A DNA stretch of 64,000 bases from Aalborgiella sp040079635 (GCA_040079635.1 JBEBJY010000006.1:1-64000); one strand, 5' to 3'; shown: positions 17,495-25,298, counted from the stretch's first letter. The notes: generated from the sequence alone by a model not told the origin. A program made the numbers and translations.

Positions 17495-17860
17495 TTAAGC
17501 CAACAATTTCTTCATTTCACCGCTGCTGATCAGTTTGATCACGTCATCCGCACCACCGACCAGCGTACCTTTGACAAAAATCATAGGAAACGTCGGCCAG
17601 CCAGTCCACATTTTCAGCGCATTGCGTTTGCGCCATTCGCTCAAATAGCTGCCGTAGTCCATGTCGTGGTGGGCAATACCTGCAGCATCAAGTGCTTTTC
17701 GGGCTTTTTTGGGCATCGGATTTAACCCCATGCCAACAACGACAACAGGGTGAGCAGCTACAGCAGCTTGCACTTCAGCGACGATGGATTGTTGATTTTT
17801 GGCGATTTTGTCGCGAATTGCGGGGTGAATGTTAGATTCTGCAAGCGTTGCACGAGGCAT
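17495..17860 (-). CDS. Glutaredoxin-like protein lacking active-site cysteines
   Basis: About 121 residues with the fold order of monothiol glutaredoxins: HPVVVVGMGL (strand), then a helix, and TFPMIFVKGTLVGGADDVIKL near the C-terminus, which is the cis-proline and GG element of the family. Where Grx4-type proteins have a CGFS motif, this one has LNPMPKKARKAL with no cysteine. It has no Cys elsewhere either, so it cannot carry out thiol chemistry or ligate an iron-sulfur cluster through that Cys. I recall similar Cys-less forms in Burkholderiales. The ATG at 17860 follows AGGACGC. Confidence 0.82.
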   Translation of the reverse strand: MPRATLAESNIHPAIRDKIAKNQQSIVAEVQAAVAAHPVVVVGMGLNPMPKKARKALDAAGIAHHDMDYGSYLSEWRKRNALKMWTGWPTFPMIFVKGTLVGGADDVIKLISSGEMKKLLA

Positions 17861-17929
17861 AAAGCGTCCTAAAAATGTTGAGAAGATCAAATTTGACCTG
17901 CCACTCTATCTTAGGACACCGCCCTCGAA

Positions 17930-19198
17930 TTAAAGAGCCGTTTGCAGCAATTTCACCATTTCAGCCCGTTTTGAGGTCTGCGCACCTGCCAAAACAAAGC
18001 CAATCGCCACATTTTGCTCGTTGCTGAACTGCCAAACATTGGGCTCTATGGATGCCCATTGCCCTTGAGAACCCATCTTTGGCGGCGCGATCATCAGCGG
18101 CAAAGCAGGTGTTTTCACCGCAACAGGCATGACGGGAAACACAACTTCCGTTTTATTTCCAGACAATGTTTGCGCCAAGGCTCTGGCCGCATTCATGATG
18201 GGCATGACGTAAGGCAAGGTTGTGTTGCCCGCACTGGCGTATTGGGCTGAGTCGCCCAAAGCATAGACGTTTGGCGCACTCGTTTGCAAAGCTGAATCGA
18301 CTTGGATGCCGCGCTCGCAAGCCAAACCTGCAGCTAACGCTAAACGGGTGTCTGACCGCAGGCCGATGGCGCTTAAAACGACATCTGCAGGGATGCTTTC
18401 ACCATTTGCCAAGGTCACTCGCAGTGCAGATTCAGCTTCTTTATCCGGTTGATTTGTAGCCTTATTCACCGCCTTGTTCACTGACAATACGGTCGTTCCA
18501 AAGTGCCATTGAACGCCTAAATCTTGCAACGCTAGTCGCAATTGCTCACTCGCCGCTTCGGGTAACAAAGCGCCCAAGGGGCGGCTGGCTGGGTCAATAA
18601 CACTGACTTGGTAGCCGGCATTGACCAAATCATTGGCAAACTCACATCCAATCAAACCAGCGCCCATGATGACGATTTTTGCTGAAAATGATGCCTCATT
18701 TTCATTGCTTTTTTTGCTATTATTTTCATAGCTGTATAGGCAATCAATACGCCGGCTAGAGGCCGATTTTAATACCTCAAAAAAGGATGTGAAATCATCC
18801 AAAGAATTGACCGACAACACCTGCTCAGCCGCATCACCCGCCACTGGAATGCGGATAGGCTGCGCCCCTGTGGCTAGCACCAAGCTGCTGAAATCAAAGC
18901 TTTGCTGAATGCCGTCTTCTTCAGTGGTGATAGTTTTAACGTAAGGATCTACGCGCAACACCCGGGTGTGAGCCATCAATATCACATTCTGGGTTTCTGA
19001 CATTTTGGCGGCAGGTGTGACTACCAGTTGATCGGGCGCTTTTTTTTGTGCAAAAGCGTTGGACAACGTGGGTTTGGCGTAAAAGTCGCCACTGTCAGCG
19101 GTGATCATCACCACGGGCGTGGTGGCGTCCAGTTTGCGAAACTCACGCGCCGTCGTCCAGCCCGCCAGCCCCGCGCCAATGATGATGATTGGATTCAT
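17930..19198 (-). CDS. rubB: NAD(P)H rubredoxin reductase (FAD-dependent), with an in-frame 43-bp element
   Basis: 422-residue pyridine nucleotide-disulfide oxidoreductase-like flavoprotein. The N-terminal FAD loop is IIIIGAGLAGWTTAREFRKL. A second Rossmann loop, IVIMGAGLIGCEFANDL, binds NAD(P)H from residue 175. PNVYALGDSAQY is the C-terminal FAD motif. Between the two folds, residues about 146-173 are a low-complexity Ser/Asn/Glu/Lys-rich insert, and residues 148-161 are encoded by a 43-bp element. The gene is immediately upstream of rubredoxin in the same unit as rubrerythrin, so it probably passes electrons from NAD(P)H to rubredoxin. Substrate assignment rests on this context. Confidence 0.9.
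   Translation of the reverse strand: MNPIIIIGAGLAGWTTAREFRKLDATTPVVMITADSGDFYAKPTLSNAFAQKKAPDQLVVTPAAKMSETQNVILMAHTRVLRVDPYVKTITTEEDGIQQSFDFSSLVLATGAQPIRIPVAGDAAEQVLSVNSLDDFTSFFEVLKSASSRRIDCLYSYENNSKKSNENEASFSAKIVIMGAGLIGCEFANDLVNAGYQVSVIDPASRPLGALLPEAASEQLRLALQDLGVQWHFGTTVLSVNKAVNKATNQPDKEAESALRVTLANGESIPADVVLSAIGLRSDTRLALAAGLACERGIQVDSALQTSAPNVYALGDSAQYASAGNTTLPYVMPIMNAARALAQTLSGNKTEVVFPVMPVAVKTPALPLMIAPPKMGSQGQWASIEPNVWQFSNEQNVAIGFVLAGAQTSKRAEMVKLLQTAL
18716..18758 (-). repeat. 43-bp dispersed element, copy E3 (inside rubB)
   Basis: On the minus strand it opens TAGCCGGCGTATTGATTGCC and closes GCTATGAAAATAATAGC. It is read in the second sense frame as residues 148-161. The consensus TAA after GCTAT is GAA here, which keeps the frame open. 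Confidence 0.92.
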
Positions 19199-19225
19199 AA
19201 GTTATTGATTTAATTTAAATAATTA

Positions 19226-19270
19226 CCCCTCGGGGGGCAGCGCAGCACACGACGTGGCAAGCGTGGGGGC
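19226..19270. repeat. GC-rich intergenic palindromic segment
   Basis: An abrupt G/C-rich block (CCCCTCGGGGGGCAGCG ... AGCGTGGGGGC) in an otherwise A/T-rich spacer between rubB and rubredoxin. I recall similar blocks between genes in Comamonadaceae; only this one is seen here. Confidence 0.4.
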
Positions 19271-19435
19271 TTATATTTCTACAGCTTCGAAGTCAGCCTT
19301 AGCCACGCCGCAATCTGGGCATTCCCAGCTGGCGGGCACGTCTTTCCACAAGGTGCCGGCTGCGATGCCGTCTTCTGGGCGACCCGCTGCTTCGTCGTAC
19401 ACAAAGCCGCAAACGATGCAAATATATGTTTTCAT
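19271..19435 (-). CDS. rubA: Rubredoxin
   Basis: 54 residues, starting MKTYICIVCGFVYDEAAG and ending WECPDCGVAKADFEAVEI. The two CxxCG knuckles bind one iron atom, and the spacing and length are exactly those of rubredoxins. It transfers single electrons in the cytoplasm. It sits between the rubredoxin reductase gene downstream and rubrerythrin upstream, all on the minus strand, so the likely chain is NAD(P)H, RubB, RubA, rubrerythrin. The stop is at 19271 and the ATG at 19435. Confidence 0.95.
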   Translation of the reverse strand: MKTYICIVCGFVYDEAAGRPEDGIAAGTLWKDVPASWECPDCGVAKADFEAVEI

Positions 19436-19514
19436 GGTGTTTTCCTAGTTATTTTGGTTATTGATTGGGTTGTTGATTAAGTCGAATTTGGCTTTGATTG
19501 TCTTACAGGCAATT

Positions 19515-20033
19515 TCAAGCTGCCGCTTTCACAGCATCCAAACGCGCCTGGTTCACTGTATCCAAGCGAGCCTGGTAGTGCGCTGCGTGACGCTTTTCAA
19601 CGTTGGCCAGCGCTGCAAAACGCTTTTGCGCCTTGTCCAACATCGCTTTGAACTGCGCGGCGTGGACTTTGCTTTCTTCAATCTGCTCGTCCATTTCAGC
19701 GACGGCGGCGGCGTTGCCTTCTAATTCAGCGGTTTTACGGAAACCTGGGTACATCTCGGTGTACTCATAAGTTTCACCGTCAATGGCGATTTGCAGGGCT
19801 TTGGCGGGTGTCATCGTTGCTTTGGGGTAGAGTAAATCTAAATGGCCGAAAGCATGCATGATCTCTTGGTCAGCGGTGGCTTCGAACGCCTCTGCCGTGT
19901 CAATATCACCAGCTTCGCGGGCTAATTTGGCGAAATAGCGGTATTTGATGTGCGCCATGGACTCGCCAGCAAAGGCGGACTCCAAATTGGCAATGGTTTT
20001 GATCTCGGGTACTTTTTGAGTAGCTGTTGTCAT
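19515..20033 (-). CDS. rbr: Rubrerythrin family protein (diiron only)
   Basis: 172-residue ferritin-like diiron protein. AGESMAHIKYRYFAKLA supplies the first Glu and its partner His region, and ADQEIMHAFGHLDLL the second ExxH. EMDEQIEESKVHAAQF supplies the third and fourth ligands. Classical rubrerythrin ends in a rubredoxin domain; this one has no cysteine-rich tail, and the separate rubredoxin gene next to it may take that role. The likely function is hydrogen peroxide reduction. CAGGAGTT precedes the ATG. It is divergent from icd across a 287-base spacer. Confidence 0.93.
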   Translation of the reverse strand: MTTATQKVPEIKTIANLESAFAGESMAHIKYRYFAKLAREAGDIDTAEAFEATADQEIMHAFGHLDLLYPKATMTPAKALQIAIDGETYEYTEMYPGFRKTAELEGNAAAVAEMDEQIEESKVHAAQFKAMLDKAQKRFAALANVEKRHAAHYQARLDTVNQARLDAVKAAA

Positions 20034-20320
20034 GGTGAACTCCTGTGGGTTAAATAAGCTGAGGGATAAACTGAAAGATTAAGTCCGCTAGATAGCATTT
20101 ATTAATCGATACAGGAGTGATGATAGGTTTATTTTATAGTTAATGCCAATTGATTTTGACTAACTGATTGATAGTGACTATCAAATGCGCTTATTAACGA
20201 TTTTATTTATGTCAGTCTCATGCCAGTATCTGTAGAGAGATTGACCTAAAATAAGAAGGCTTTTCAAGCAACAAACAAGCATTTCACATCGTGATAAAAC
20301 AACGGTAAAGTGGGGAACAT
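20034..20320. other. Intergenic region between rbr and icd (divergent promoters)
   Basis: 287 bases, A/T-rich, with no open frame that looks coding. Apart from the 17-bp palindrome at 20168-20184 it holds several ATAG/CTAT words (GATAGCATT, GATAGGTTT, TTATAGTTA), a pattern reminiscent of OxyR targets but with no copy at the canonical N7 spacing that I can confirm. It should contain promoters for both genes. Confidence 0.5.
20168..20184. promoter_or_regulatory. 17-bp palindrome, candidate operator
   Basis: TTGATAGT-G-ACTATCAA is a perfect inverted repeat with 8-base arms around one central base, midway between the divergent rubrerythrin and icd genes. No known regulator is assigned. It does not have the N4 spacing of FNR boxes. 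Confidence 0.5.
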
Positions 20321-22552
20321 ATGGCAAACAAGACATCAAAAATCATTTACACACTGACTGACGAAGCGCCCATGCTGGCAACGCATTCTTTTTTGCCAGT
20401 GGTGAGAGCCTTTGCTGCACCAGCAAATATCGACGTGACGCTCAGCGATATTTCCGTCGCCGCCCGCGTGTTGGCTGAGTTTCCGGAAAACCTGACCGCA
20501 GCGCAAAAAGTACCCAACACACTCGCAGAGCTGGGCAAGTTAACGCTGCTGCCAGACACCAACATCATCAAGCTGCCTAACATCAGCGCGTCTGTGGGCC
20601 AGTTGACGGCTTGCATCAAAGAGCTCCAAGCCAAAGGCTATAACATCCCTGACTACCCCGCTGAGGCAAAAACTGACGAAGACAAAGCTCTTCGCGCACG
20701 CTATAACAAATGCACCGGCAGCGCTGTGAACCCTGTGCTGCGCGAAGGTAACTCAGACCGCCGCGCACCCAAAGCCGTGAAAGAATACGCGCGTAAAAAC
20801 CCGCACTCCATGTCTGATTGGAGCCAAGCTTCTCGCTCACACGTATCGCACATGCACGCTGGCGATTTCTACCACGGCGAAAAGTCCATGACTTTGGACA
20901 AAGCCCGCGACGTGCGCATGGAATTGATCACCACCACTGGCAAAACCATTGTGTTGAAAGAAAAAGTGTCCTTGCTGGACCGTGAAGTGATCGACAGCAT
21001 GTACATGAGCAAAAAGGCACTGTGCGAGTTTTACGAAAAAGAAATCGAAGACGCGTACAAAACTGGCGTGATGTTCTCCTTGCACGTCAAAGCGACGATG
21101 ATGAAGGTGTCGCACCCTATCGTTTTCGGTCACTGCGTGAAGATTTTCTACAAAGACGCTTTCGCCAAGCACGGCAAACTGTTTGACGAAATCGGCGTGA
21201 ATGTGAACAACGGCATGGCCGATTTGTACGCAAAAATCGCTACGCTGCCACAGTCAAAGCAAGACGAAATCAAGCGTGATATTCATGCTTGTCACGAAGG
21301 TCGCCCTGCTCTTGCCATGGTCGATTCAGCCAAAGGCATCACCAACTTCCACTCACCCAACGACATCATTGTGGACGCTTCCATGCCAGCCATGATTCGC
21401 AATGGCGGCATGATGTGGGATGCTAATGGTCGCTTGAAGGAAGTCAAGGCGGTGATGCCTGAATCTACCTTTGCCCGCATTTACCAAGAGATCATCAACT
21501 TCTGCAAATGGCATGGCGCGTTTGACCCGAAAACCATGGGCACCGTGCCTAACGTGGGTTTGATGGCGCAACAAGCCGAAGAATACGGCTCGCACGACAA
21601 AACCTTTGAAATTTCAGAAGCTGGCGTGGCAAATATTGTCGACATCGCAACAGGCGAAGTGTTACTCTCAGAAAACGTCGAAGAAGGCGACATTTGGCGC
21701 ATGTGCCAGGTGAAAGACGCACCGATTCGCGACTGGGTGAAACTCGCCGTCAACCGTGCCCGCAACTCTGGCATGCCTGTTGTGTTCTGGTTGGACCAGT
21801 ACCGCCCGCACGAAGCGCAGCTGATCACCAAAGTCAAAATGTATTTGCACGAGCACAACACCACGGGCTTGGACATCCAGATCATGAGTCAAGTACGTGC
21901 GATGCGCTACACCTTAGAGCGCGTACAGCGCGGTTTGGACACCATCAGCGCGACCGGCAATATCTTGCGCGATTATTTGACCGACTTGTTCCCCATTTTG
22001 GAACTCGGCACCAGCGCCAAGATGCTCTCCATCGTGCCTTTGATGGCTGGCGGCGGCATGTACGAAACAGGTGCGGGCGGCTCTGCGCCTAAGCATGTGC
22101 AGCAATTGGTTGAAGAAAACCATTTGCGCTGGGACTCTTTGGGCGAATTCATGGCTTTGGCCGTGTCGCTGGAAGACTTAGGTCTTAAATCTGGCAACAA
22201 AAAAGCCACAGTTTTGTCCAAAGCTTTGGACAAAGCCACTGGCGAATTGCTAGACAAGAAAAAAGGCCCTTCTACTCGCACTGGCGAACTGGACAACCGT
22301 GGCAGCCATTTCTACATCGCCATGTTTTGGGCGCAAGCACTGGCAGAACAAACGGAAGATGCTGATTTGCAAGCCCACTTTGCACCACTGGCAAAAACAC
22401 TGACCGAGAACGAAGACAAAATCGTCGCCGAACTCAAAGCGGTGCAGGGTAAGCCAGCGGACATTGGCGGCTACTTCATGCCAATTCTTGAAAAAGTAGA
22501 CGCCGTGATGCGCCCAAGTGCAACGTTCAACGCTGCACTGGCTTCAGCTTAA
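20321..22552 (+). CDS. icd: Isocitrate dehydrogenase, NADP-dependent, monomeric type
   Basis: 743-residue monomeric IDH, which oxidatively decarboxylates isocitrate to 2-oxoglutarate with NADP+ in the TCA cycle. The N-terminal KIIYTLTDEAPMLATHSFLPV is typical of the monomeric class. LREGNSDRRAP near residue 135 and HMHAGDFYHGEKSM hold isocitrate-binding residues. DIIVDASMPAMIRNGG and GGMYETGAGGSAPKHVQQ are further signatures. Full length for the family. No dimeric Icd is in the window. It is divergent from rubrerythrin and convergent with a DUF3455 gene across a strong inverted repeat. Confidence 0.97.
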   Translation: MANKTSKIIYTLTDEAPMLATHSFLPVVRAFAAPANIDVTLSDISVAARVLAEFPENLTAAQKVPNTLAELGKLTLLPDTNIIKLPNISASVGQLTACIKELQAKGYNIPDYPAEAKTDEDKALRARYNKCTGSAVNPVLREGNSDRRAPKAVKEYARKNPHSMSDWSQASRSHVSHMHAGDFYHGEKSMTLDKARDVRMELITTTGKTIVLKEKVSLLDREVIDSMYMSKKALCEFYEKEIEDAYKTGVMFSLHVKATMMKVSHPIVFGHCVKIFYKDAFAKHGKLFDEIGVNVNNGMADLYAKIATLPQSKQDEIKRDIHACHEGRPALAMVDSAKGITNFHSPNDIIVDASMPAMIRNGGMMWDANGRLKEVKAVMPESTFARIYQEIINFCKWHGAFDPKTMGTVPNVGLMAQQAEEYGSHDKTFEISEAGVANIVDIATGEVLLSENVEEGDIWRMCQVKDAPIRDWVKLAVNRARNSGMPVVFWLDQYRPHEAQLITKVKMYLHEHNTTGLDIQIMSQVRAMRYTLERVQRGLDTISATGNILRDYLTDLFPILELGTSAKMLSIVPLMAGGGMYETGAGGSAPKHVQQLVEENHLRWDSLGEFMALAVSLEDLGLKSGNKKATVLSKALDKATGELLDKKKGPSTRTGELDNRGSHFYIAMFWAQALAEQTEDADLQAHFAPLAKTLTENEDKIVAELKAVQGKPADIGGYFMPILEKVDAVMRPSATFNAALASA

Positions 22553-22571
22553 AACTCAAGTCCATTCCATC

Positions 22572-22637
22572 CGTCATTCCCGCGAAGGCGGGAATCCATG
22601 CCGGTGCTTGTGGATTCCCGCCTTCGCGGGAATGACG
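22572..22637. repeat. Large inverted repeat with 27-bp perfect arms (REP/terminator-like)
   Basis: CGTCATTCCCGCGAAGGCGG... and its exact complement are separated by 12 bases. Each arm is itself partly palindromic (CCCGC-GAAG-GCGGG). This type of sequence is scattered through many proteobacterial genomes. Between two convergent genes it probably stabilises or ends both transcripts. Confidence 0.9.
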
Positions 22638-22643
22638 CACTTT

Positions 22644-23231
22644 TTAAACAGCCTTGTAGAAAATGTAATCAGCCTGGTAGCGAACAATTTGTTTGCTACC
22701 AGCGCTGCCTGCATCACAGACACTAGCCGGTGCAACGCCGCCTGAGGTCGCAACGCGCTGAATGTAAGTCACACCCATCATTGCACCCGTGCCCATCGCT
22801 GGGTTGGCTTTGACCAATTGCAAGGGAATATTGCCCGCACTGCTAGGAGCGACAGCCACTTGTGCACCTGTGAGCTTTGAACCATCCATGCTTTCCCATG
22901 TTGCCGGTGGGCCGTAGTATTTCCCGACTTGTTTGCCGCTGCGGTCGTTCAATTTGGCATCTGGCCCGACAAACACCCATTCAAACTGGCCAGCCATGTC
23001 TTTTTTCGGGTTGCATTGGTAAGTAATATCGCCAGCGCCCACGGTTTCTAGGGCGACTTTGTTGCCTGCCGGCACTTGTACGGCAGCGGGCAGATTGGCT
23101 TGAGAATACATGGGCGCAGCTGCCATCATGGGCTTAGCCGACATGCTGCCACAGCCGGTGAGTGCGGACAAACCCAGCACTGAAGCGGCGGCAAAAGCTG
23201 AATAGGTCAATGTAGAAGATTTGATTTTCAT
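22644..23231 (-). CDS. DUF3455 lipoprotein
   Basis: About 195 residues with a lipoprotein signal (hydrophobic core followed by LSALTGCGS, giving a lipidated Cys near residue 27). The mature part holds QVPAGNKVALETVGAGDITYQC, then EWVFVGPDAKLNDRSGKQVGKYYGP and TYIQRVATSGG, all typical of the DUF3455 family, a secreted domain of unknown function. The C-terminus has YQADYIFYKA. GGAG precedes the ATG at 23231, which I prefer to one at 23255. It may be monocistronic. Confidence 0.85.
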   Translation of the reverse strand: MKIKSSTLTYSAFAAASVLGLSALTGCGSMSAKPMMAAAPMYSQANLPAAVQVPAGNKVALETVGAGDITYQCNPKKDMAGQFEWVFVGPDAKLNDRSGKQVGKYYGPPATWESMDGSKLTGAQVAVAPSSAGNIPLQLVKANPAMGTGAMMGVTYIQRVATSGGVAPASVCDAGSAGSKQIVRYQADYIFYKAV

Positions 23232-23324
23232 AGGAGCTCCAAAGTAGTTGAACAAGTTATACGCAGGGTCAATCTACGCTGGATTCAAAAAACTGCAAAA
23301 AATCGCAAAAAAGTTGAAAAAACT

Positions 23325-23981
23325 TTATTTTCTAATGTTCACCAGGATAGTATCTGCGCCTGCTTGCCACGGTGCGTAGGTTTGCATGATGGTTTTAAAC
23401 GCTTCGGAAGCCTCAAAACTTGCCAATGCATGCTGTAAATGAGGCCACGGCTGCGCTGCAAACCAAGTTTTATCCATATTGGCAAATTGCCTCAAAAAAG
23501 GCATGTAGCCGGCGTAATATATGCCTAAACAGCTATTAAATTTATAGTGAATTTGAGGTGTATTTTGTAGCTGCACATTCACCACATCGGCGAAAACAGC
23601 GGCTTTAGCGCGGTGCTCCGTGGCAATGGCACCGTCGTAACGGCTGGGATATTTGTAACGGTCTAGGTGAAATTTAAAGTCACCATCGCACTGGGCGATC
23701 AACGACAAGGCCTCTTCTTCGTTCTCTAGCCAGCCATACGGGTCGTTCAGCCGCAGCGCCCACAGCATGATGTCTAGGCTTTGGTCGATCACTTCACCGT
23801 TTGGCAAAACCAACACGGGAACTGTGCCTTTGGGTGATGCGGCCAGCATGTCGGCGGGTTTGTCTCGCAAAACAACTTCGCGATGCTCATATTTGATACC
23901 ACTTGCCAACAATGCCAGTCGCGCCCGCATGGCATAGGGGCAGCGGCGGAAGGAATAGAGGATAGGCAGCGTCAACCCCAA
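23325..23981 (-). CDS. Glutathione S-transferase with an in-frame 43-bp element
   Basis: 218 residues with a thioredoxin-like N-domain: ILYSFRRCPYAMRARLAL, with a CPYA motif as in GrxB/omega-like members, then the cis-Pro GTVPVLVL and the glutathione-contacting DQSLDIM. The C-domain ends with FLRQFANMDKTWFAAQPWPHL. In related proteins I would expect a helix with a pattern like LADIAIFPF just before FLRQFA. Here that stretch (residues 145-159) is encoded by a 43-bp element and reads HYKFNSCLGIYYAGY. It directly follows trhO; the start is a TTG adjacent to the trhO stop. Function as a GST is likely unless the replaced helix destabilises it. Confidence 0.85.
   Translation of the reverse strand: MGLTLPILYSFRRCPYAMRARLALLASGIKYEHREVVLRDKPADMLAASPKGTVPVLVLPNGEVIDQSLDIMLWALRLNDPYGWLENEEEALSLIAQCDGDFKFHLDRYKYPSRYDGAIATEHRAKAAVFADVVNVQLQNTPQIHYKFNSCLGIYYAGYMPFLRQFANMDKTWFAAQPWPHLQHALASFEASEAFKTIMQTYAPWQAGADTILVNIRK
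23506..23548 (+). repeat. 43-bp dispersed element, copy E4 (inside GST gene)
   Basis: On the plus strand it opens TAGCCGGCGTAATATATGCC and closes GCTATTAAATTTATAGT. The gene on the minus strand reads it in an antisense frame that is also open in the consensus. Confidence 0.92.
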
Positions 23982-25004
23982 TCACTCCTCAGCGGTTTTT
24001 TCAACCTTTTCTTTCCGTGCCATTTTGACGCCAAGGTACGGTTCTTCCCGCAGCTTCGCTAAGTTAATCTGCCGCTGCCGCTCCTTAAATCTAGCCAATT
24101 CTTCTTCGGTTTTGCTGCCATGGCAGTGCGGGCAGCTCAGACCGAGCACGAAAAGCGGCGATTCTTTGTCCGCTTGACTGATAGGCTCTCTACAAGCGCG
24201 GCACAAGCCATAATCGCCCACTTTCAAGCCTTGCCCCACGGTGACGCGCTCATCAAAGACAAAGCACTCACCCTGCCACAGGCTTTCTTCCTCGGGCACG
24301 GTTTCCAAATACTTCAAAATGCCGCCTTCAAGGTGATACACCTCGTCAAAGCCTTGGGCTTTGAGGAAAGCGGTCGATTTCTCACACCGAATGCCGCCTG
24401 TGCAAAACATGGCAACTTTGGTTTTTTTGTCGACTTCGCCTGCTTTTTTGGCTTCAGATTCAGCAATCTGTGGCTGCGCCATCAACCACTCAGGAAACAG
24501 CGAAAAGCTCTTCAGCCGTGGGTCAACAGCGCCTTTGAACGTGCCAATATCCACTTCGTAAGTGTTGCGGGTATCAATAACGAGGACATCTGGGTCGCTG
24601 ATCAGCGCATTCCAATCTTGCGGTTTGACATATTTGCCCACCGTCTCGTTCGGGTTCACCGTCGGCACGCCCATGGTGACGATTTCTTTTTTCAGCTTCA
24701 CCTTCATGCGGTAAAACGGTGGCTTGTTGGACCAAGACTCTTTGTGCTCCAGCGTTGCCAATCGCGGGTCGGCTCTCAAATACGCCAGCACCGCGCGCAC
24801 ACCCGCCTCTGGCCCCGCGATGGTGCTGTTGATGCCCTCATTCGCCAGCAAAATTGTGCCTTTGACGTTCTGCGACTCGCAAAACGCGAGCAAGGGCTCT
24901 TTCATCTCAGGGAAGTCTGAGAGTTCGACGAACTTGTAGAAGGCAGCGGTTAAGTATGTCGTAGAAAAGGTGGCAGGAGTAGTGGCAGAAGAATTGGCAG
25001 TCAT
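23982..25004 (-). CDS. trhO: tRNA uridine(34) hydroxylase, rhodanese type
   Basis: O2-dependent hydroxylase that makes 5-hydroxyuridine at U34 of tRNA (TrhO/YceA). About 340 residues: an acylphosphatase-like N-domain with NVKGTILLANEGINSTIAG, then a rhodanese domain with the active loop MFCTGGIRCEKSTAFL, and a C-terminal extension with four cysteines (CRACREP, CPHC) that may bind zinc. The ATG at 25004 has GAGGG upstream. A FNR/ANR-like box lies about 36 bases upstream, at 25040-25053, which could tie expression to oxygen; that is inference. Confidence 0.95.
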   Translation of the reverse strand: MTANSSATTPATFSTTYLTAAFYKFVELSDFPEMKEPLLAFCESQNVKGTILLANEGINSTIAGPEAGVRAVLAYLRADPRLATLEHKESWSNKPPFYRMKVKLKKEIVTMGVPTVNPNETVGKYVKPQDWNALISDPDVLVIDTRNTYEVDIGTFKGAVDPRLKSFSLFPEWLMAQPQIAESEAKKAGEVDKKTKVAMFCTGGIRCEKSTAFLKAQGFDEVYHLEGGILKYLETVPEEESLWQGECFVFDERVTVGQGLKVGDYGLCRACREPISQADKESPLFVLGLSCPHCHGSKTEEELARFKERQRQINLAKLREEPYLGVKMARKEKVEKTAEE

Positions 25005-25039
25005 ACCCTCTATTTTATAGACTGCCACCCCGCGCTGAC

Positions 25040-25053
25040 CTGATTCAGATCAA
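25040..25053. promoter_or_regulatory. FNR/ANR-like box upstream of trhO
   Basis: CTGAT-TCAG-ATCAA matches the FNR/ANR consensus TTGAT-N4-ATCAA at nine of ten fixed positions. It lies about 36 bases before the trhO start. Confidence 0.4.
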
Positions 25054-25094
25054 ACGCTATGGATTCAGCGCTTGCTTTTTACCCTTGCAAGCCC

Positions 25095-25298
25095 TTACTT
25101 TTTCACGTCGCAGGTATTCCACCCAAACAAAGCGTAAGGTGGGCACCAGCCAATGGCCGCTGTGCCCAACAGCACCGCGCCCACCGCATAACCCGCCCAA
25201 GCCCAAGAGGCAAACATGCCCGTATACGATAAATACAGCAGCACCAAGCCGACGATGGCACGCAACATGCGGTCTAAACCGCCCATATTTGTAGACAT
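25095..25298 (-). CDS. DUF2892 inner-membrane protein
   Basis: 67 residues, MSTNMGGLDRMLRAIVGLVL followed by two hydrophobic helices and GWCPPYALFGWNTC, the pattern of the DUF2892 (YgaP-like membrane tail) family. Members often sit with sulfur or redox genes, and rhodanese-domain proteins can carry this segment at their C-terminus. The neighbour trhO is itself a rhodanese-fold protein. AAGGAG precedes the ATG at 25298. FNR/ANR-like boxes lie on both sides of the gene. Confidence 0.85.
   Translation of the reverse strand: MSTNMGGLDRMLRAIVGLVLLYLSYTGMFASWAWAGYAVGAVLLGTAAIGWCPPYALFGWNTCDVKK

Noticed and set aside
20090..20230. Canonical OxyR site upstream of rubrerythrin
   Set aside because: ATAG and CTAT words occur but not at the required ATAG-N7-CTAT repeat spacing, so I list only the palindrome.
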